A stretch of 64,000 nucleotides of DNA from Vulcanimicrobiota bacterium (GCA_003140215.1 PLJL01000004.1:694661-758660), one strand, 5' to 3'. Counted from the first letter of the stretch, positions 19,055 to 27,814 are shown. Notes: generated by a model not told the origin, from the sequence alone. Numbers and translations: made by a program.

Positions 19055-21124
19055 TCAGTCGACGATGCGGAACAGCTCGTCGGTCGTGCGCACCGCTCCC
19101 CCGGGCGCTTCGTAGACGAACCGCAGGTGCGGCCACAAGGGCGTGGTGCGTAAGGACCCCAGCATGTCTTTCGAGACGATGAGGTAGGTGCAGCCCGCGT
19201 CGCGCAGCCGCGCGAGCGCATCCGGCGAGGCCAGAGCCCACTCGCCCAGCGCGGTCGGTGACCCGTACGACGTCCCGTTGTAGAGCTCGGTATCGCTGTA
19301 CATGTTCATCAACTGCAAGTTGACGGCGTCGTAGATCTTGTCGTGCTGCGCGTCCAAGTGGGCGTTGGTGTATTCGAGCATCGGCACGTATTGCAGCCCC
19401 AACGTGCGTTCCGGTGCGCCCTCGTAGATGTAGGCGAAGTTCAGAAATTGCGTGCCCATCACGGCTTGGTTGAGCGCGCCGCGCTCGAGCGGTGTCGCCA
19501 AGCCGTTGCCGAGCGCGCCGAAGACGAGCACCGCGGCGATCAGAGTCGCTTGCAACACCTTGGCGTCGCTCCAATCGACGGCCAAGAGGGCGTAGCCGAT
19601 CAAGAGCGCGACGACCGGCAGCGCGGTTTCGACGTACCGGAACTCGACCGCGCCGCTGACGAGCACCAGCGCGCAAAACACGGCGGCGAACGCCGCTATC
19701 GGACGGATCACCTCGGTCCGGCGGCGCGCGAAAAAGGGTACGGCGAGCCACAGCGGGAGCAGCATCAGCCACAGCGGTCCGGGCAGATCGCGGAACTTCA
19801 GCGGGTCGGTCGTGATCGCCCACGGCAGGGACACGAGGTTGACCGGATTGAGCGTCTCCCACAACCGCCCGCCGATCGCGTTGGAGACGTTGGCGCCCAT
19901 CGCCGCGGCACCGTACTGCGATGCGAAGATCCCCGGCGCCAGCGGGAAGATCGGATCCCCGATCATCGACTGCGCCGTGATCAGCGCCGGGGCGAGCGCC
20001 GCTAGCGCCCAGGCCGCATACGGGACGAGCCGGACCAGCGCGGTCCCCAGGGGGACGCGGCGTGCGACGAGCAGACCGGCAGCGACGAGCCCCAGCGCGA
20101 TCGCCGTGAACGCGCCGAAGGTCTTGATGCCGTAGGTCATGCCGGCGAAAAAACCGGCGCCGCCCAGCGAAGCCCCGGCGCCCGTGCGCTGCCAAGACAG
20201 CAGGCAATGCAACCCCAGGATGACCAGCGGTACCGCGGCGAGATCGTTGCCGGCGGTCGTCGCCGACCACGCGACGACCGGCGACGCGAACAGCACCAGC
20301 GACGCCATCACGCCGATGGCGCTCGATGAGAACCACGCTCGCGAGAACGCGACGAGCGCGAGCACGGTCGTAACCGCGCTGCCCCACGCGATCAGCTTCG
20401 CGCCCAGCGCTCCGAAGAGCACCCACTCGAACGCGTACAACGTCTCCTCATAGTGCGGCAACGCGAACGCCCAGATCCGCTCCGACGCCACGAGGTTGTA
20501 GAATCCGCCGTGCTGCGCGTAGCGAGCGGCCTCGGCGAGATGATAGTAGCGCGCGTCGAAGCCGACCTCGGGCGTGAGCGCCGCCAGCAACGACACGTAG
20601 AGCGCGGCCGCGAGCAGAACCCACATCGCGATGGTGAGGGCGCGCGGCGCGCGCAGCTCGTCGGGCAGCGGCGGCGCCGTCCGCACCCAGCGCCGCACCG
20701 CGAGCGCCGAAACCGCGAAGCCGGCGATCAGCAGCGGTAGCTCGACGGCGGCGCGCAGCAGGTGCACGCTCGCCAACGCGTAGGCGACCGCGATGAGGAC
20801 GGCCAGGCCGGCCGCGGCGCCGAAGGCGATCCGATCGAACGCATCGCGAGCGGGGATGCGAAACGCGCGCAGCAGCGCGTCGCCCGGCGCGATCGCGGCG
20901 CCCAGGGTGAAGAGCAGAGCCAAGACCAGCGCAGCGTTGCGCGGCAGGTGGAGCAGGATTTGGCCGAGGTGCGAAAGGTCTTCGCGCACCGCCGCGCCGG
21001 CGGCGGCGTCGTCAAACGCGTAGACGTGCACGGCGACCGCGACCACCCAGATCAGAAAAGCCGATCCGGCGGCGATGATTGCACCACGGCCCCACCGGCG
21101 TTGGGCGGGTGCCGAATCGGTCAG
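19055..21124 (-). CDS. GT-C (GT39-like) membrane glycosyltransferase
   Basis: The 689-residue protein from CTG 21124 (663 residues from GTG 21046) has about 12 spans. The first loop, TPEVGFDARYYHLAEAARY, parallels the GT-C half of the fusion at 4396-7488, and the soluble C-terminal tail is also shared. It should use a polyprenyl-phosphate sugar in the periplasm. The 26 in-frame codons before GTG 21046 encode a basic patch (QRRWGRG) and most of a membrane span, with no ATG, GTG or TTG. The CTG overlaps the upstream stop as CTGA, so CTG is a plausible true start. Convergent with the WecB-like gene. Confidence 0.78.
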   Translation of the reverse strand: MTDSAPAQRRWGRGAIIAAGSAFLIWVVAVAVHVYAFDDAAAGAAVREDLSHLGQILLHLPRNAALVLALLFTLGAAIAPGDALLRAFRIPARDAFDRIAFGAAAGLAVLIAVAYALASVHLLRAAVELPLLIAGFAVSALAVRRWVRTAPPLPDELRAPRALTIAMWVLLAAALYVSLLAALTPEVGFDARYYHLAEAARYAQHGGFYNLVASERIWAFALPHYEETLYAFEWVLFGALGAKLIAWGSAVTTVLALVAFSRAWFSSSAIGVMASLVLFASPVVAWSATTAGNDLAAVPLVILGLHCLLSWQRTGAGASLGGAGFFAGMTYGIKTFGAFTAIALGLVAAGLLVARRVPLGTALVRLVPYAAWALAALAPALITAQSMIGDPIFPLAPGIFASQYGAAAMGANVSNAIGGRLWETLNPVNLVSLPWAITTDPLKFRDLPGPLWLMLLPLWLAVPFFARRRTEVIRPIAAFAAVFCALVLVSGAVEFRYVETALPVVALLIGYALLAVDWSDAKVLQATLIAAVLVFGALGNGLATPLERGALNQAVMGTQFLNFAYIYEGAPERTLGLQYVPMLEYTNAHLDAQHDKIYDAVNLQLMNMYSDTELYNGTSYGSPTALGEWALASPDALARLRDAGCTYLIVSKDMLGSLRTTPLWPHLRFVYEAPGGAVRTTDELFRIVD

Positions 21125-21549
21125 AAGGTCTTCACCTTGGTGAGCGCGCCGGAGCGGAAGATCGCCTCGACCTGCGCGATACTTTCAGGCTTGGCAAAAT
21201 ACGCGACGATGCTGCGCCCGGATTGCAACGCTTCGACGTAGTTCTGGACTTCGTCATCGGGGATCTCGAGGTCGCCGAGCCGGTCGCTGAGCGTCTCGTT
21301 GCGGAAATACTCGGTACCGTAGCCGCCGGCGACGCCCAGCCCGGTGGTCACCCCCGGAACGCCGGTTCCCGTTTCCATCCCGCCGGTAAGCAGGCCGGGG
21401 TTGGCGAGGCCGCGCGAAGCGGTCCCCCGGGTCGAGTCGTCGGGCCCGATGAGCTGGATCGGATCGAGCGGCAGTCCCGCTGCCTTGAGCGCGGCTTCGA
21501 GCGCCGCGGTGTCGCCGTCTTGGGAGATTCCGGTCACGACCAGACCCAC
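21121..21549 (-). CDS. Small soluble protein, possibly YflT/general-stress-like
   Basis: The 142-residue protein starts GTG 21549 with a good AGAGAGG ribosome site 5-6 bases upstream. It has an N-terminal alpha/beta segment (VVTGISQDGDTAALEAALKAAG), a Gly-rich middle (GVPGVTTGLGVAGGYGTEYF) and a C-terminal half ending RSIVAYFAKPESIAQVEAIF. The helix-strand plus Gly-rich plus second helix-strand order recalls heat-induced stress proteins of the YflT type, but I am not sure. Its stop overlaps the presumed CTG start of the GT-C gene. Confidence 0.5.
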   Translation of the reverse strand: MGLVVTGISQDGDTAALEAALKAAGLPLDPIQLIGPDDSTRGTASRGLANPGLLTGGMETGTGVPGVTTGLGVAGGYGTEYFRNETLSDRLGDLEIPDDEVQNYVEALQSGRSIVAYFAKPESIAQVEAIFRSGALTKVKTF

Positions 21550-21621
21550 GCAGTACCTCTCTCGATGAACGTGATGGAGATTCGCGGACGCTTCGCCCGA
21601 GTGCGCCGCGGTTCTTGCGAG

Positions 21622-22833
21622 CTACTCGCCTGCTTGGCGGACGGCGCGGGCGAGCCGCGCGATCCCTTCGGCGATCCGGTCCTCGTGCATCGCCGAGAAA
21701 TTGAGCCGCATCCCGTCGCCGCGGTCGTTGTGCGGATAGAACGGGCGTCCCGGTACGAACACGACCCCATCGGCGACGGCCCGCTCGAACAGCTCTTCGG
21801 TATCGATCCCCGAGCCGACGGTGGCCCACAGGAACATCCCCCCGTCGGGGACGTTCCAGCGCACGTGAGGCGGCATCTCGCGCCCCAGCGCGGCGACCAT
21901 CGCGTCGCGGCGTTCGCGGTAGACCGCGCGCACGCGCAGCAGGTGCGTGTCGAGCCGCGCCGTGTCTTCGACGTAGGCGTGGAAGACGTACTGCGCATAC
22001 GTGCTCGAATGGAGATCGGCGCCTTGCTTCGCGGTGACCACCCGGTCGCGCAGGTCGCGGTCCGGGATCGCCATCCACGCGACGCGCAAACCCGGCGCGA
22101 CCATCTTCGAGCCCGTCCCGAGATACGTCACCCCGCCGCGCGCGGCGCCGGCGCACAGCGGCGGCGGCGGCGGCCGATCGAACCAGATCTCACCGTACGG
22201 GTCGTCTTCGAGGATCGGAACGCCGAATCGCGCGCACACGTCGATGATGATGCGTCGCCGCTCAGGCGCGAGCGTTCTGCCGGTCGGGTTCTCGTAGTTC
22301 GGAACGAGGTACAGAAACTTGGGCAACGGATCGGCGCCGGCAAATGCCGCGGCCAGCTCGTCGGGGATGATGCCATGTTCGTCCGATGCGATCGGCAAAT
22401 AGCTGGGCTCGTACGCATCGAAGGCCTGGATGGCGCCGAGGTACGACGGGTTTTCGAGCGCGACGACGTCGCCTGGGTCCAGGAACACGCGCGCGAAGAG
22501 ATCGAGTCCTTGCTGCGAGCCGCCGGTAATCACGATGTCGTCGGCCGTGACGTCGATGCCGTGCTGGCCGCGCAGGCGTTGCGCCACCCACGTGCGCAAC
22601 TCCAAGACCCCGTCGGTCACCGAGTATTGCAGCGCCGCCGCGCCGCGCGTCCGCATGACGCGGTCTTGGGCTGCGGACACGTCCGCGACGGGGAACAGCT
22701 CGGCCGCGGGCAGCCCGCCGCCGAACGAGATGATCGCCGGATCCTGCGTGACCTTGAGCATCTCGCGGATCGCCGAGGGCCGCAGGCGTTCGACGCGGCG
22801 CGCCAGCCGCGGCGATGGAAGAACGACGTCCAT
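21622..22833 (-). CDS. PLP-dependent aminotransferase, 2-aminoadipate/LysN type
   Basis: The 403-residue fold-type I aminotransferase has IISFGGGLPAAELFP (substrate N-terminal segment), ITGGSQQGLDL, YLVPNYENPTGRT, LEDDPYGEIWF and the Schiff-base Lys in GTGSKMVAPGLRVAWM. These match the LysN/2-aminoadipate transaminases, which move the amino group of aminoadipate or aromatic and branched amino acids to 2-oxoglutarate. It lacks the N-terminal GntR domain of MocR regulators. The substrate is uncertain. It lies 69 bp downstream of the bactofilin-like gene. Confidence 0.88.
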   Translation of the reverse strand: MDVVLPSPRLARRVERLRPSAIREMLKVTQDPAIISFGGGLPAAELFPVADVSAAQDRVMRTRGAAALQYSVTDGVLELRTWVAQRLRGQHGIDVTADDIVITGGSQQGLDLFARVFLDPGDVVALENPSYLGAIQAFDAYEPSYLPIASDEHGIIPDELAAAFAGADPLPKFLYLVPNYENPTGRTLAPERRRIIIDVCARFGVPILEDDPYGEIWFDRPPPPPLCAGAARGGVTYLGTGSKMVAPGLRVAWMAIPDRDLRDRVVTAKQGADLHSSTYAQYVFHAYVEDTARLDTHLLRVRAVYRERRDAMVAALGREMPPHVRWNVPDGGMFLWATVGSGIDTEELFERAVADGVVFVPGRPFYPHNDRGDGMRLNFSAMHEDRIAEGIARLARAVRQAGE

Positions 22834-22902
22834 GCACCGTACATTCCCATCCGGGCCGCGCTCGCCCGCCCCGCGGTCAGGGGGCGGTCGGACCCGCTCG
22901 GG

Positions 22903-23760
22903 TCAGCGTATCCCGGTCATCGGCGGGCCGCCGATGGGCGCGCGATGGACGGCCGCGTCCAGCTGCGTCGAGCGGATGAACGACAGGATCGCCGCGCCCA
23001 GGCCGGCCAGCCATACCAGCGCCGTGACGGCCCAGCCCACGACGGGCACGATCTCGGCGGCGGAGACCACCGCGAGCCCGAGCATCAGCGCCACCAAGGG
23101 GGACGGCGTCGACGTCGGCATGACGAGCTCGCACAGCCGGCGCCCGACCAACAGCGCGATCGCGCCGGTGCCGATCCACACGCCTGCGAAGATCGCCGCG
23201 ACCTCGAGGATCACCAGCGGGATCCCGACGATGCTCAAGATCAGCATGATCGCGATCGGCACGATCGCGACCATGGCCACGGCGCCCGTGAGTGCGGACA
23301 TCGCGGGATGCCGTTCGACCCGGTCGAGCGCGACGCGCATCCGCAGCGGGAAGAGCAAAAAGACCAGGACGACGACCAGGCTCGCCGCGAGCTTCACCAG
23401 CAGACGGTGATCCTGCCCGGCCAGCGCGCCGATCCCGTACTCCCGGCCGACGGCCCACGGCACCATGCTGCGCACTCCGTCGTTGGTGACGCCGTTGATC
23501 GTACCGTCCACCACGCCGTTGTCGACGATCGTGCAGCGGCCGAAGAGCGTGTTGCAGTCGCCGTGCACGACGCCCGCGACGGTCGCGTCGCCGAAGATGA
23601 CGTTGAGGTCGCCGTCGATGACCTTGTCGGCCGGGACGTAGACGTTCTGGAAGACCTCCGTCTCGCCGCCGTCGCGACCGCGCGCATCGGCCGTACCAGG
23701 CAGCACCAATGCGGCCGCGGCGAGCAAACCCGCCAGCAGTGCGACGTAACGGAGGTTCAC
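22903..23760 (-). CDS. Exported bactofilin-like domain fused to membrane spans
   Basis: The 285-residue protein has a signal peptide (LRYVALLAGLLAAAALVLPGTADA). Residues 35-95 have strand repeats with turns (YVPADKVIDGDLNVIFGDATVAGVVHGD), like the short beta-helix coils of bactofilins. About four membrane spans and a Pro/Gly-rich tail follow. It starts GTG 23760, overlapping the anti-sigma stop as GTGA, so it is translated with the sigma/anti-sigma pair and may be a target or sensor of that system. Bactofilins are normally cytosolic; this one seems to be exported. Confidence 0.7.
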   Translation of the reverse strand: MNLRYVALLAGLLAAAALVLPGTADARGRDGGETEVFQNVYVPADKVIDGDLNVIFGDATVAGVVHGDCNTLFGRCTIVDNGVVDGTINGVTNDGVRSMVPWAVGREYGIGALAGQDHRLLVKLAASLVVVLVFLLFPLRMRVALDRVERHPAMSALTGAVAMVAIVPIAIMLILSIVGIPLVILEVAAIFAGVWIGTGAIALLVGRRLCELVMPTSTPSPLVALMLGLAVVSAAEIVPVVGWAVTALVWLAGLGAAILSFIRSTQLDAAVHRAPIGGPPMTGIR

Positions 23761-24296
23761 GGGCGCAGGCGTTCTGCCAGGCGCGGTCGCACGACGGTGA
23801 AGCCGACGACGAGCGCAGCCGCGACCACGACGTCGAGGACGATCGCGCCGCCCAACAGCGTCCCCAGCGAGCCGAAGTCGCCCAGTACCCGGGCGCCGGC
23901 GTGCTCGACGACCCCGAAGCTGTGGGCGATCTGCGCGCTCACGTCGAGTGCGGTCTCTCCGAACGCGCGCATCGCGCTCGCAGCGAACAAAAAGCCGGCG
24001 CCGGCCAGCAGCCAAGCCGCGACCAGATACGCGATGAGATACGCATAGACGGGCGCGGTCGAAACCTGCGGGCGCGGCAGGGTCCGAACCTCCGCCATCG
24101 TCGCAAAGGTGAAGTTCTCGGGCAGCTCGACATGGCGCGGCGAGGCGATCAGCGCGTCGACGACGCGCAGCTCTTCGAGCACGCCTTTGCAGCGGCCGCA
24201 GTGGTTGAGGTGCGCGAGCAGCACGGCGCGGCGCGCGGGCAACAGCGTGTTGTCGAGGTACTGCTCGAAGAGCGCTTCAGACGAGTTGCAGCTCAC
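23757..24296 (-). CDS. Membrane anti-sigma factor with zinc-finger (zf-HC2) domain
   Basis: The 179-residue protein has a short N-terminal ZAS-type zinc motif (LLAHLNHCGRCKGVL, His-x3-Cys-x2-Cys at about residues 29-36), then two or more membrane spans (about 82-110 and 147-167). ZAS proteins hold an ECF sigma factor at the membrane and release it on a signal. Starts GTG 24296, inside the last 20 bp of the sigma gene, the usual linkage of a sigma/anti-sigma pair. No signal-sensing domain is recognisable beyond the membrane part. Confidence 0.82.
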   Translation of the reverse strand: MSCNSSEALFEQYLDNTLLPARRAVLLAHLNHCGRCKGVLEELRVVDALIASPRHVELPENFTFATMAEVRTLPRPQVSTAPVYAYLIAYLVAAWLLAGAGFLFAASAMRAFGETALDVSAQIAHSFGVVEHAGARVLGDFGSLGTLLGGAIVLDVVVAAALVVGFTVVRPRLAERLRP

Positions 24297-24933
24297 CGAG
24301 ACCTCCGACTACCCGGAACATCCGGGTTGCGCAGTTTCCCTCGGCCACCGCTTCACGTTCGCGCAGCTTGTGCGCCAGTGCGAGCTTGCCGCGGTGGATC
24401 AACGTCTTCACGTTGCCCAGCGACAAGCCCATCGTGGAAGAAATCGTCTGGTAGTCCATGTTGTCGTAGAAGCGCAGCGCCAGCACCGTGCGCGTGCGCT
24501 CGGGAAGCTCGGCCAGCGCGGCGCGGACCTCGGCCTCGGCTTCGGCGCGCAGCACGCCGCCGGCCGGATCGGCCTCGCGCGATATGTCGGCGAGCGCGTT
24601 TTCGAGCGTCTGGTCCTCGCCCAGCCCGGCGACCGCGGGGCGGCGCTGCGAGCGGCCCAAGAACGTGCGCACCACGTTGCGGGCGATATGGTAGACCCAG
24701 GTCGAGAACCGGCCCAGGTCGGCGTTGAAGGTCGCCAGGTGCGCGTACGCGCGCAGGAACGTCTCTTGGGTGAGGTCGGCGACGTCGGAGGGCTGGCGCA
24801 CCGAGGCGCCGATGAACGACGCGATCCCGCGCTTGTACCGCTCGACCAGCTCGCCGAAGGCGTCGCGGTCGCCGTCGAGGACTGCCTGGACCAGGCGCTC
24901 GTCGGTGAGGTCGGGGACTGACTGCACGGTCAT
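24277..24933 (-). CDS. ECF RNA polymerase sigma factor
   Basis: The 218-residue protein has sigma region 2 (residues 25-95: AFGELVERYKRGI, DLTQETFLRAYAHLATF, FSTWVYHIARNVVR) and region 4 (about 145-195: LPERTRTVLALRFYDNMDYQTI then the helix-turn-helix SLGNVKTLIHRGK). It belongs to the RpoE/SigW-like ECF group and binds its own cognate promoters with core polymerase. ATG 24933 chosen because region 2 follows closely; the frame stays open upstream but that part is Pro/Arg-rich and not sigma-like. Overlaps the anti-sigma gene. Confidence 0.92.
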   Translation of the reverse strand: MTVQSVPDLTDERLVQAVLDGDRDAFGELVERYKRGIASFIGASVRQPSDVADLTQETFLRAYAHLATFNADLGRFSTWVYHIARNVVRTFLGRSQRRPAVAGLGEDQTLENALADISREADPAGGVLRAEAEAEVRAALAELPERTRTVLALRFYDNMDYQTISSTMGLSLGNVKTLIHRGKLALAHKLREREAVAEGNCATRMFRVVGGLGELQLV

Positions 24934-24940
24934 CCTAGTG

Positions 24941-24971
24941 CCTAGTACCGTAGCCCGGTCCGGAAGTTTCC
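24941..24971 (-). promoter_or_regulatory. Possible ECF-type promoter of the sigma operon
   Basis: On the - strand a GGAAACTT box (24971-24964), close to the GGAAC-type -35 of ECF promoters, is followed 15 bases later by GTACTA. The start codon comes only about 8 bases further, so the transcript would be leaderless or nearly so. The assignment is weak because the -10 is not a known ECF consensus. Confidence 0.3.
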
Positions 24972-25036
24972 TTGTCGCGCCCGCGGCCGGGTGGGAGCGG
25001 ACCGGGCGGGCGCCCGACCCCGCAGTCATTTTCAGG

Positions 25037-25066
25037 GGACAATTTTGCGGACAGATTGTCGGACAA
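25037..25066. repeat. Three GGACA repeats at 12-bp spacing, with TTGTC/GACAA palindrome
   Basis: GGACAA at 25037, GGACAG at 25049 and GGACAA at 25061 are spaced exactly 12 bp apart. The last overlaps the palindrome TTGTCGGACAA (25056-25066). They may be an operator, or a relic insertion-sequence end: IS21-type ends carry multiple short repeats. No transposase is nearby. Confidence 0.45.
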
Positions 25067-25246
25067 ACGGAGGCCAATAATCGCAAAACGGCCGGCGCAG
25101 CGGGTCCCCCGCCGACCTCCGCGGTCCCCTAAACCCGGACAATTCATGGTCGATCTGGTGGCCCTCTTCATAAGCTCGAACTGCCCGACGGGACCTCGAC
25201 CCTTGGCGAAGCTCCGCGGCCACGCCGGAGAAAACCCTAGTCGCTA

Positions 25247-27769
25247 CTAGTATCTGGTGTGCATCGTCACGACGTTATCGAGGGTCAGGCCGGCGACATA
25301 CGGCGCCAGCGACGCCGGGATGACGGCGGCCTGATTGGGTGCGTAGCGTGTGCCATGGCGCCCTTGCGTGACATTGACGAGGTGGGTCTGGAAGAGTCGC
25401 TCCACCGCAGCGGCTGAGGCTTCGGCGTCGACCACGAGATGGTTCCCGAACGTGCGCGTGATTCGGAAGCCTGCAGCCTCGAGAGCGTCGACGACCGTAC
25501 GCTCGTCGGCGGAAATGGTCGCCGTCGGCCGGAGCACGATTTGAATCTGCGTCGTTTGGTTTTGTGGGCGCGGACCCTGATAGACCAGGTCGCGAACCTT
25601 GGGCACGACGTCCGCGGCCACGGGCGTCGACGGACCGCGCGCCGCGAGCGCTCGCGACGATGCGGACTCGCGCATGTGACTGCTTGGAACGCGGTTCGGG
25701 CAGAGCGCCAGCGCGATCGGCACCCCCAGCGGAACGCCGATGCCGGTCGCATTGTCATACCCGGAATGAGCAGCGTACGAAGGGGAGAGGCCGTTCATTT
25801 GATTGTTTCCGCTGACCACGTCGAGAAACGCACCGTAGCCGGCCCGCTGATACGCTAGGTATGGTAGCGCTGCGGGGTTCAACGACTGCGCGTTACAATA
25901 TTGATAGACCTCCGCCAGCATCGCGGCGAATGCCGGAGCACCCCACGACGTTCCATATACGTGAAACCAGCCTTGCTGATAGATGGCGTCATATTCGGCG
26001 GGCATGGCGATGTCAGGGACATTTCTCATTTTCGTCGATGCGACGCCGGGTAGACCGACCTGGTAGGCGGGAAGGCCGAATGAGGCCGAAACGCCTCCTC
26101 CGGTTCCGGCCGGCGATCCAACCGCAGAATCGTTCCACGCGGTGGTGCTCGTCAGTGTGAATCCCGCCGGACGGTACGTCTCGGTGCCGCCGACGCCGAT
26201 CACGTTCGGGTCACTCGCCGGGTAGCTCGCGCCGACCTCAAAGACGTCGCATTCGTTGCCAGAATCGCCCGAGGACGCGACGAACGCAATCCCGTTGCTG
26301 ACGCCCTGGGCAATTACCGTGCTCATGCTGTTCTGGGCGACCGAGCCGGGGGATTCGCAGCCTCCGAAGGACGAGTTCACGATGGCAGCGGTATGATCGG
26401 TGATGATCTGATTGTACCCGTCGACTATCGATGCGTAGCTCAGGTCGGGAATGACATAGGTAGTGACGTTCGCCCCCGGCGCCAGACCGGCGATCGTCTC
26501 GTTGTCGAGCGACGCTTCACCTTGGTCGGGGCCGATGCCGGCGCCGCCGTCAACCATCGTGGAAGCAATTCGGCGGCTCGTGTGCGGTGTCTGGAAGTAC
26601 GACAGATATGCGGCAAGGTCGTTACCGTCGAAAGCCGAGTCTATGACGATCGCGACGGTTAGGCCCGTTCCGTCGAATCCGCTCTGAACGGGAAAGTTAA
26701 ACGCGTTCGCGACGGCGGTTGGCCCCCACCCATTGGTCGGACTCAGGTTCGGGCCGGCGAGCGGTGTACCGTTCCCAGGCTGCACTGTCGGGGTCGGCAT
26801 CGGAGTTGGCGTGGCGTTGCTGACGGCGGTCACCGGGGCCGCATAGATCCCGCCCGCGCTCCCGATTGCATAGACGTGCCGACTGTCCGTTGCGACGCTT
26901 ACACCTCCGCCGATCATCTGCGTCCACGTGCCCGTGTTCAAGTCGTTGTACCAAAGTGGATAGCCGTTCGGACTCGCCGGAAATCCGAGCACGAACATCC
27001 CGCCGTTGGAGGTGGGAGCCATCTCCACGCCGCCGCCGCCGAGTTGATGAAAGCCGTTGGCCGCATTGTAGTACCAGAGATCACCGGGCGTGTTCAGCAC
27101 CCACAATGTTCCCGGCGTGATGGTGCCGAGGTGCGTTCCGAGGTCCCAGGATGCGGCCACGCGGATGCCGCCGCCCGGGAGCTGCGTCCATGCGCCGTTC
27201 GCGTAGTGCCAGGCTCCGCGGCCGAATGGGCCGCCGCCTTGATTCGAGATGACGTAGACCGAGCCGTCGGGTCCCACCGAGATGTCGCTGGCGCCGCCGG
27301 CGATCTGGGTCCATGAACCGGTGTAGTGAAAGATCCCGCCGGCTGCCGTGACTGCCCACAGCGTGTTGTCGGGAGCCACCGCAAGGCGCGTCGCGCCGCC
27401 CGAGATATTCGACCAGGCACCGTTCGCGTAATGCCAGATCGCTTGGTCCGGGCCGGCGCCTTGGTTCGAGAGCACCCAGATCGAGCCGTCGGGGCCTGCC
27501 GCCACGAAACTCGCCCCGCCCGGTATTTGCGTCCATCCCAGCGGCTGGATCGCAATCTGCGGCCGGATCGACGTCATGGCGGAGGGTGGCAACAGCGTCG
27601 TTCGCGCCATTGGCGGAGCGGCGATCAGCGCAGGCGAGACGGATCTGACGGTCGGCACGTCCACTGCCGGGACCGCGCTCACGCTACCGTGCTGACCGCC
27701 ACAGCCCCCAACAAACAACGCGACGGCGAGGAGCGGAAGCGCTCCGAACCGGGTCTGGACTACCCGCAC
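25247..27769 (-). CDS. Propeller lipoprotein with S53 (sedolisin/kumamolisin) peptidase and C-terminal prodomain
   Basis: The 840-residue protein starts at GTG 27769, exactly matching the start of its paralog at 30589. Residues 1-23 are a lipoprotein-like signal (Cys 23). Residues about 70-330 are beta-propeller repeats (GGASFVAAGPDGSIWVLSNQ). A Pro/Thr linker precedes the S53 catalytic domain (about 360-700) with the E-D pair in GEASLDNETI, SSGDSGN and the nucleophile in YGTSWGAPAFAAM, then a calcium-site-like GYDNATGIGVP. Residues 725-840 (VRDLVYQGPRPQ...ASLAPYVAGLTLDNVV) are the Pro-kumamolisin activation domain, which is N-terminal in known family members. It is probably an acid-active surface protease. 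Confidence 0.87.
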   Translation of the reverse strand: MRVVQTRFGALPLLAVALFVGGCGGQHGSVSAVPAVDVPTVRSVSPALIAAPPMARTTLLPPSAMTSIRPQIAIQPLGWTQIPGGASFVAAGPDGSIWVLSNQGAGPDQAIWHYANGAWSNISGGATRLAVAPDNTLWAVTAAGGIFHYTGSWTQIAGGASDISVGPDGSVYVISNQGGGPFGRGAWHYANGAWTQLPGGGIRVAASWDLGTHLGTITPGTLWVLNTPGDLWYYNAANGFHQLGGGGVEMAPTSNGGMFVLGFPASPNGYPLWYNDLNTGTWTQMIGGGVSVATDSRHVYAIGSAGGIYAAPVTAVSNATPTPMPTPTVQPGNGTPLAGPNLSPTNGWGPTAVANAFNFPVQSGFDGTGLTVAIVIDSAFDGNDLAAYLSYFQTPHTSRRIASTMVDGGAGIGPDQGEASLDNETIAGLAPGANVTTYVIPDLSYASIVDGYNQIITDHTAAIVNSSFGGCESPGSVAQNSMSTVIAQGVSNGIAFVASSGDSGNECDVFEVGASYPASDPNVIGVGGTETYRPAGFTLTSTTAWNDSAVGSPAGTGGGVSASFGLPAYQVGLPGVASTKMRNVPDIAMPAEYDAIYQQGWFHVYGTSWGAPAFAAMLAEVYQYCNAQSLNPAALPYLAYQRAGYGAFLDVVSGNNQMNGLSPSYAAHSGYDNATGIGVPLGVPIALALCPNRVPSSHMRESASSRALAARGPSTPVAADVVPKVRDLVYQGPRPQNQTTQIQIVLRPTATISADERTVVDALEAAGFRITRTFGNHLVVDAEASAAAVERLFQTHLVNVTQGRHGTRYAPNQAAVIPASLAPYVAGLTLDNVVTMHTRY

Positions 27770-27814
27770 CCTTGCCCCCAAGAAAACGCCGCCGAGAAAA
27801 GGCCCGAAGAGAGC

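Larger units (their letters stand above)
24934..25246. other. Intergenic region, sigma gene upstream
   Basis: This gene-free stretch of 313 bp lies upstream of the sigma gene and downstream of the S53 gene. It holds the possible ECF promoter, three GGACA repeats 12 bp apart, a perfect 11-bp palindrome (25056-25066), and a fourth GGACAA at 25137. No coding sequence was supported in it on either strand. Confidence 0.5.

Noticed and set aside
18816..20426. Long - strand open frame overlapping the GT-C gene
   Set aside because: Arg/Gly-rich shadow of the real frame at 19055-21124; no motifs.
21079..24048. 989-codon + strand frame
   Set aside because: Antisense to five well-supported - strand genes; composition is Arg/Asp-rich without domains.
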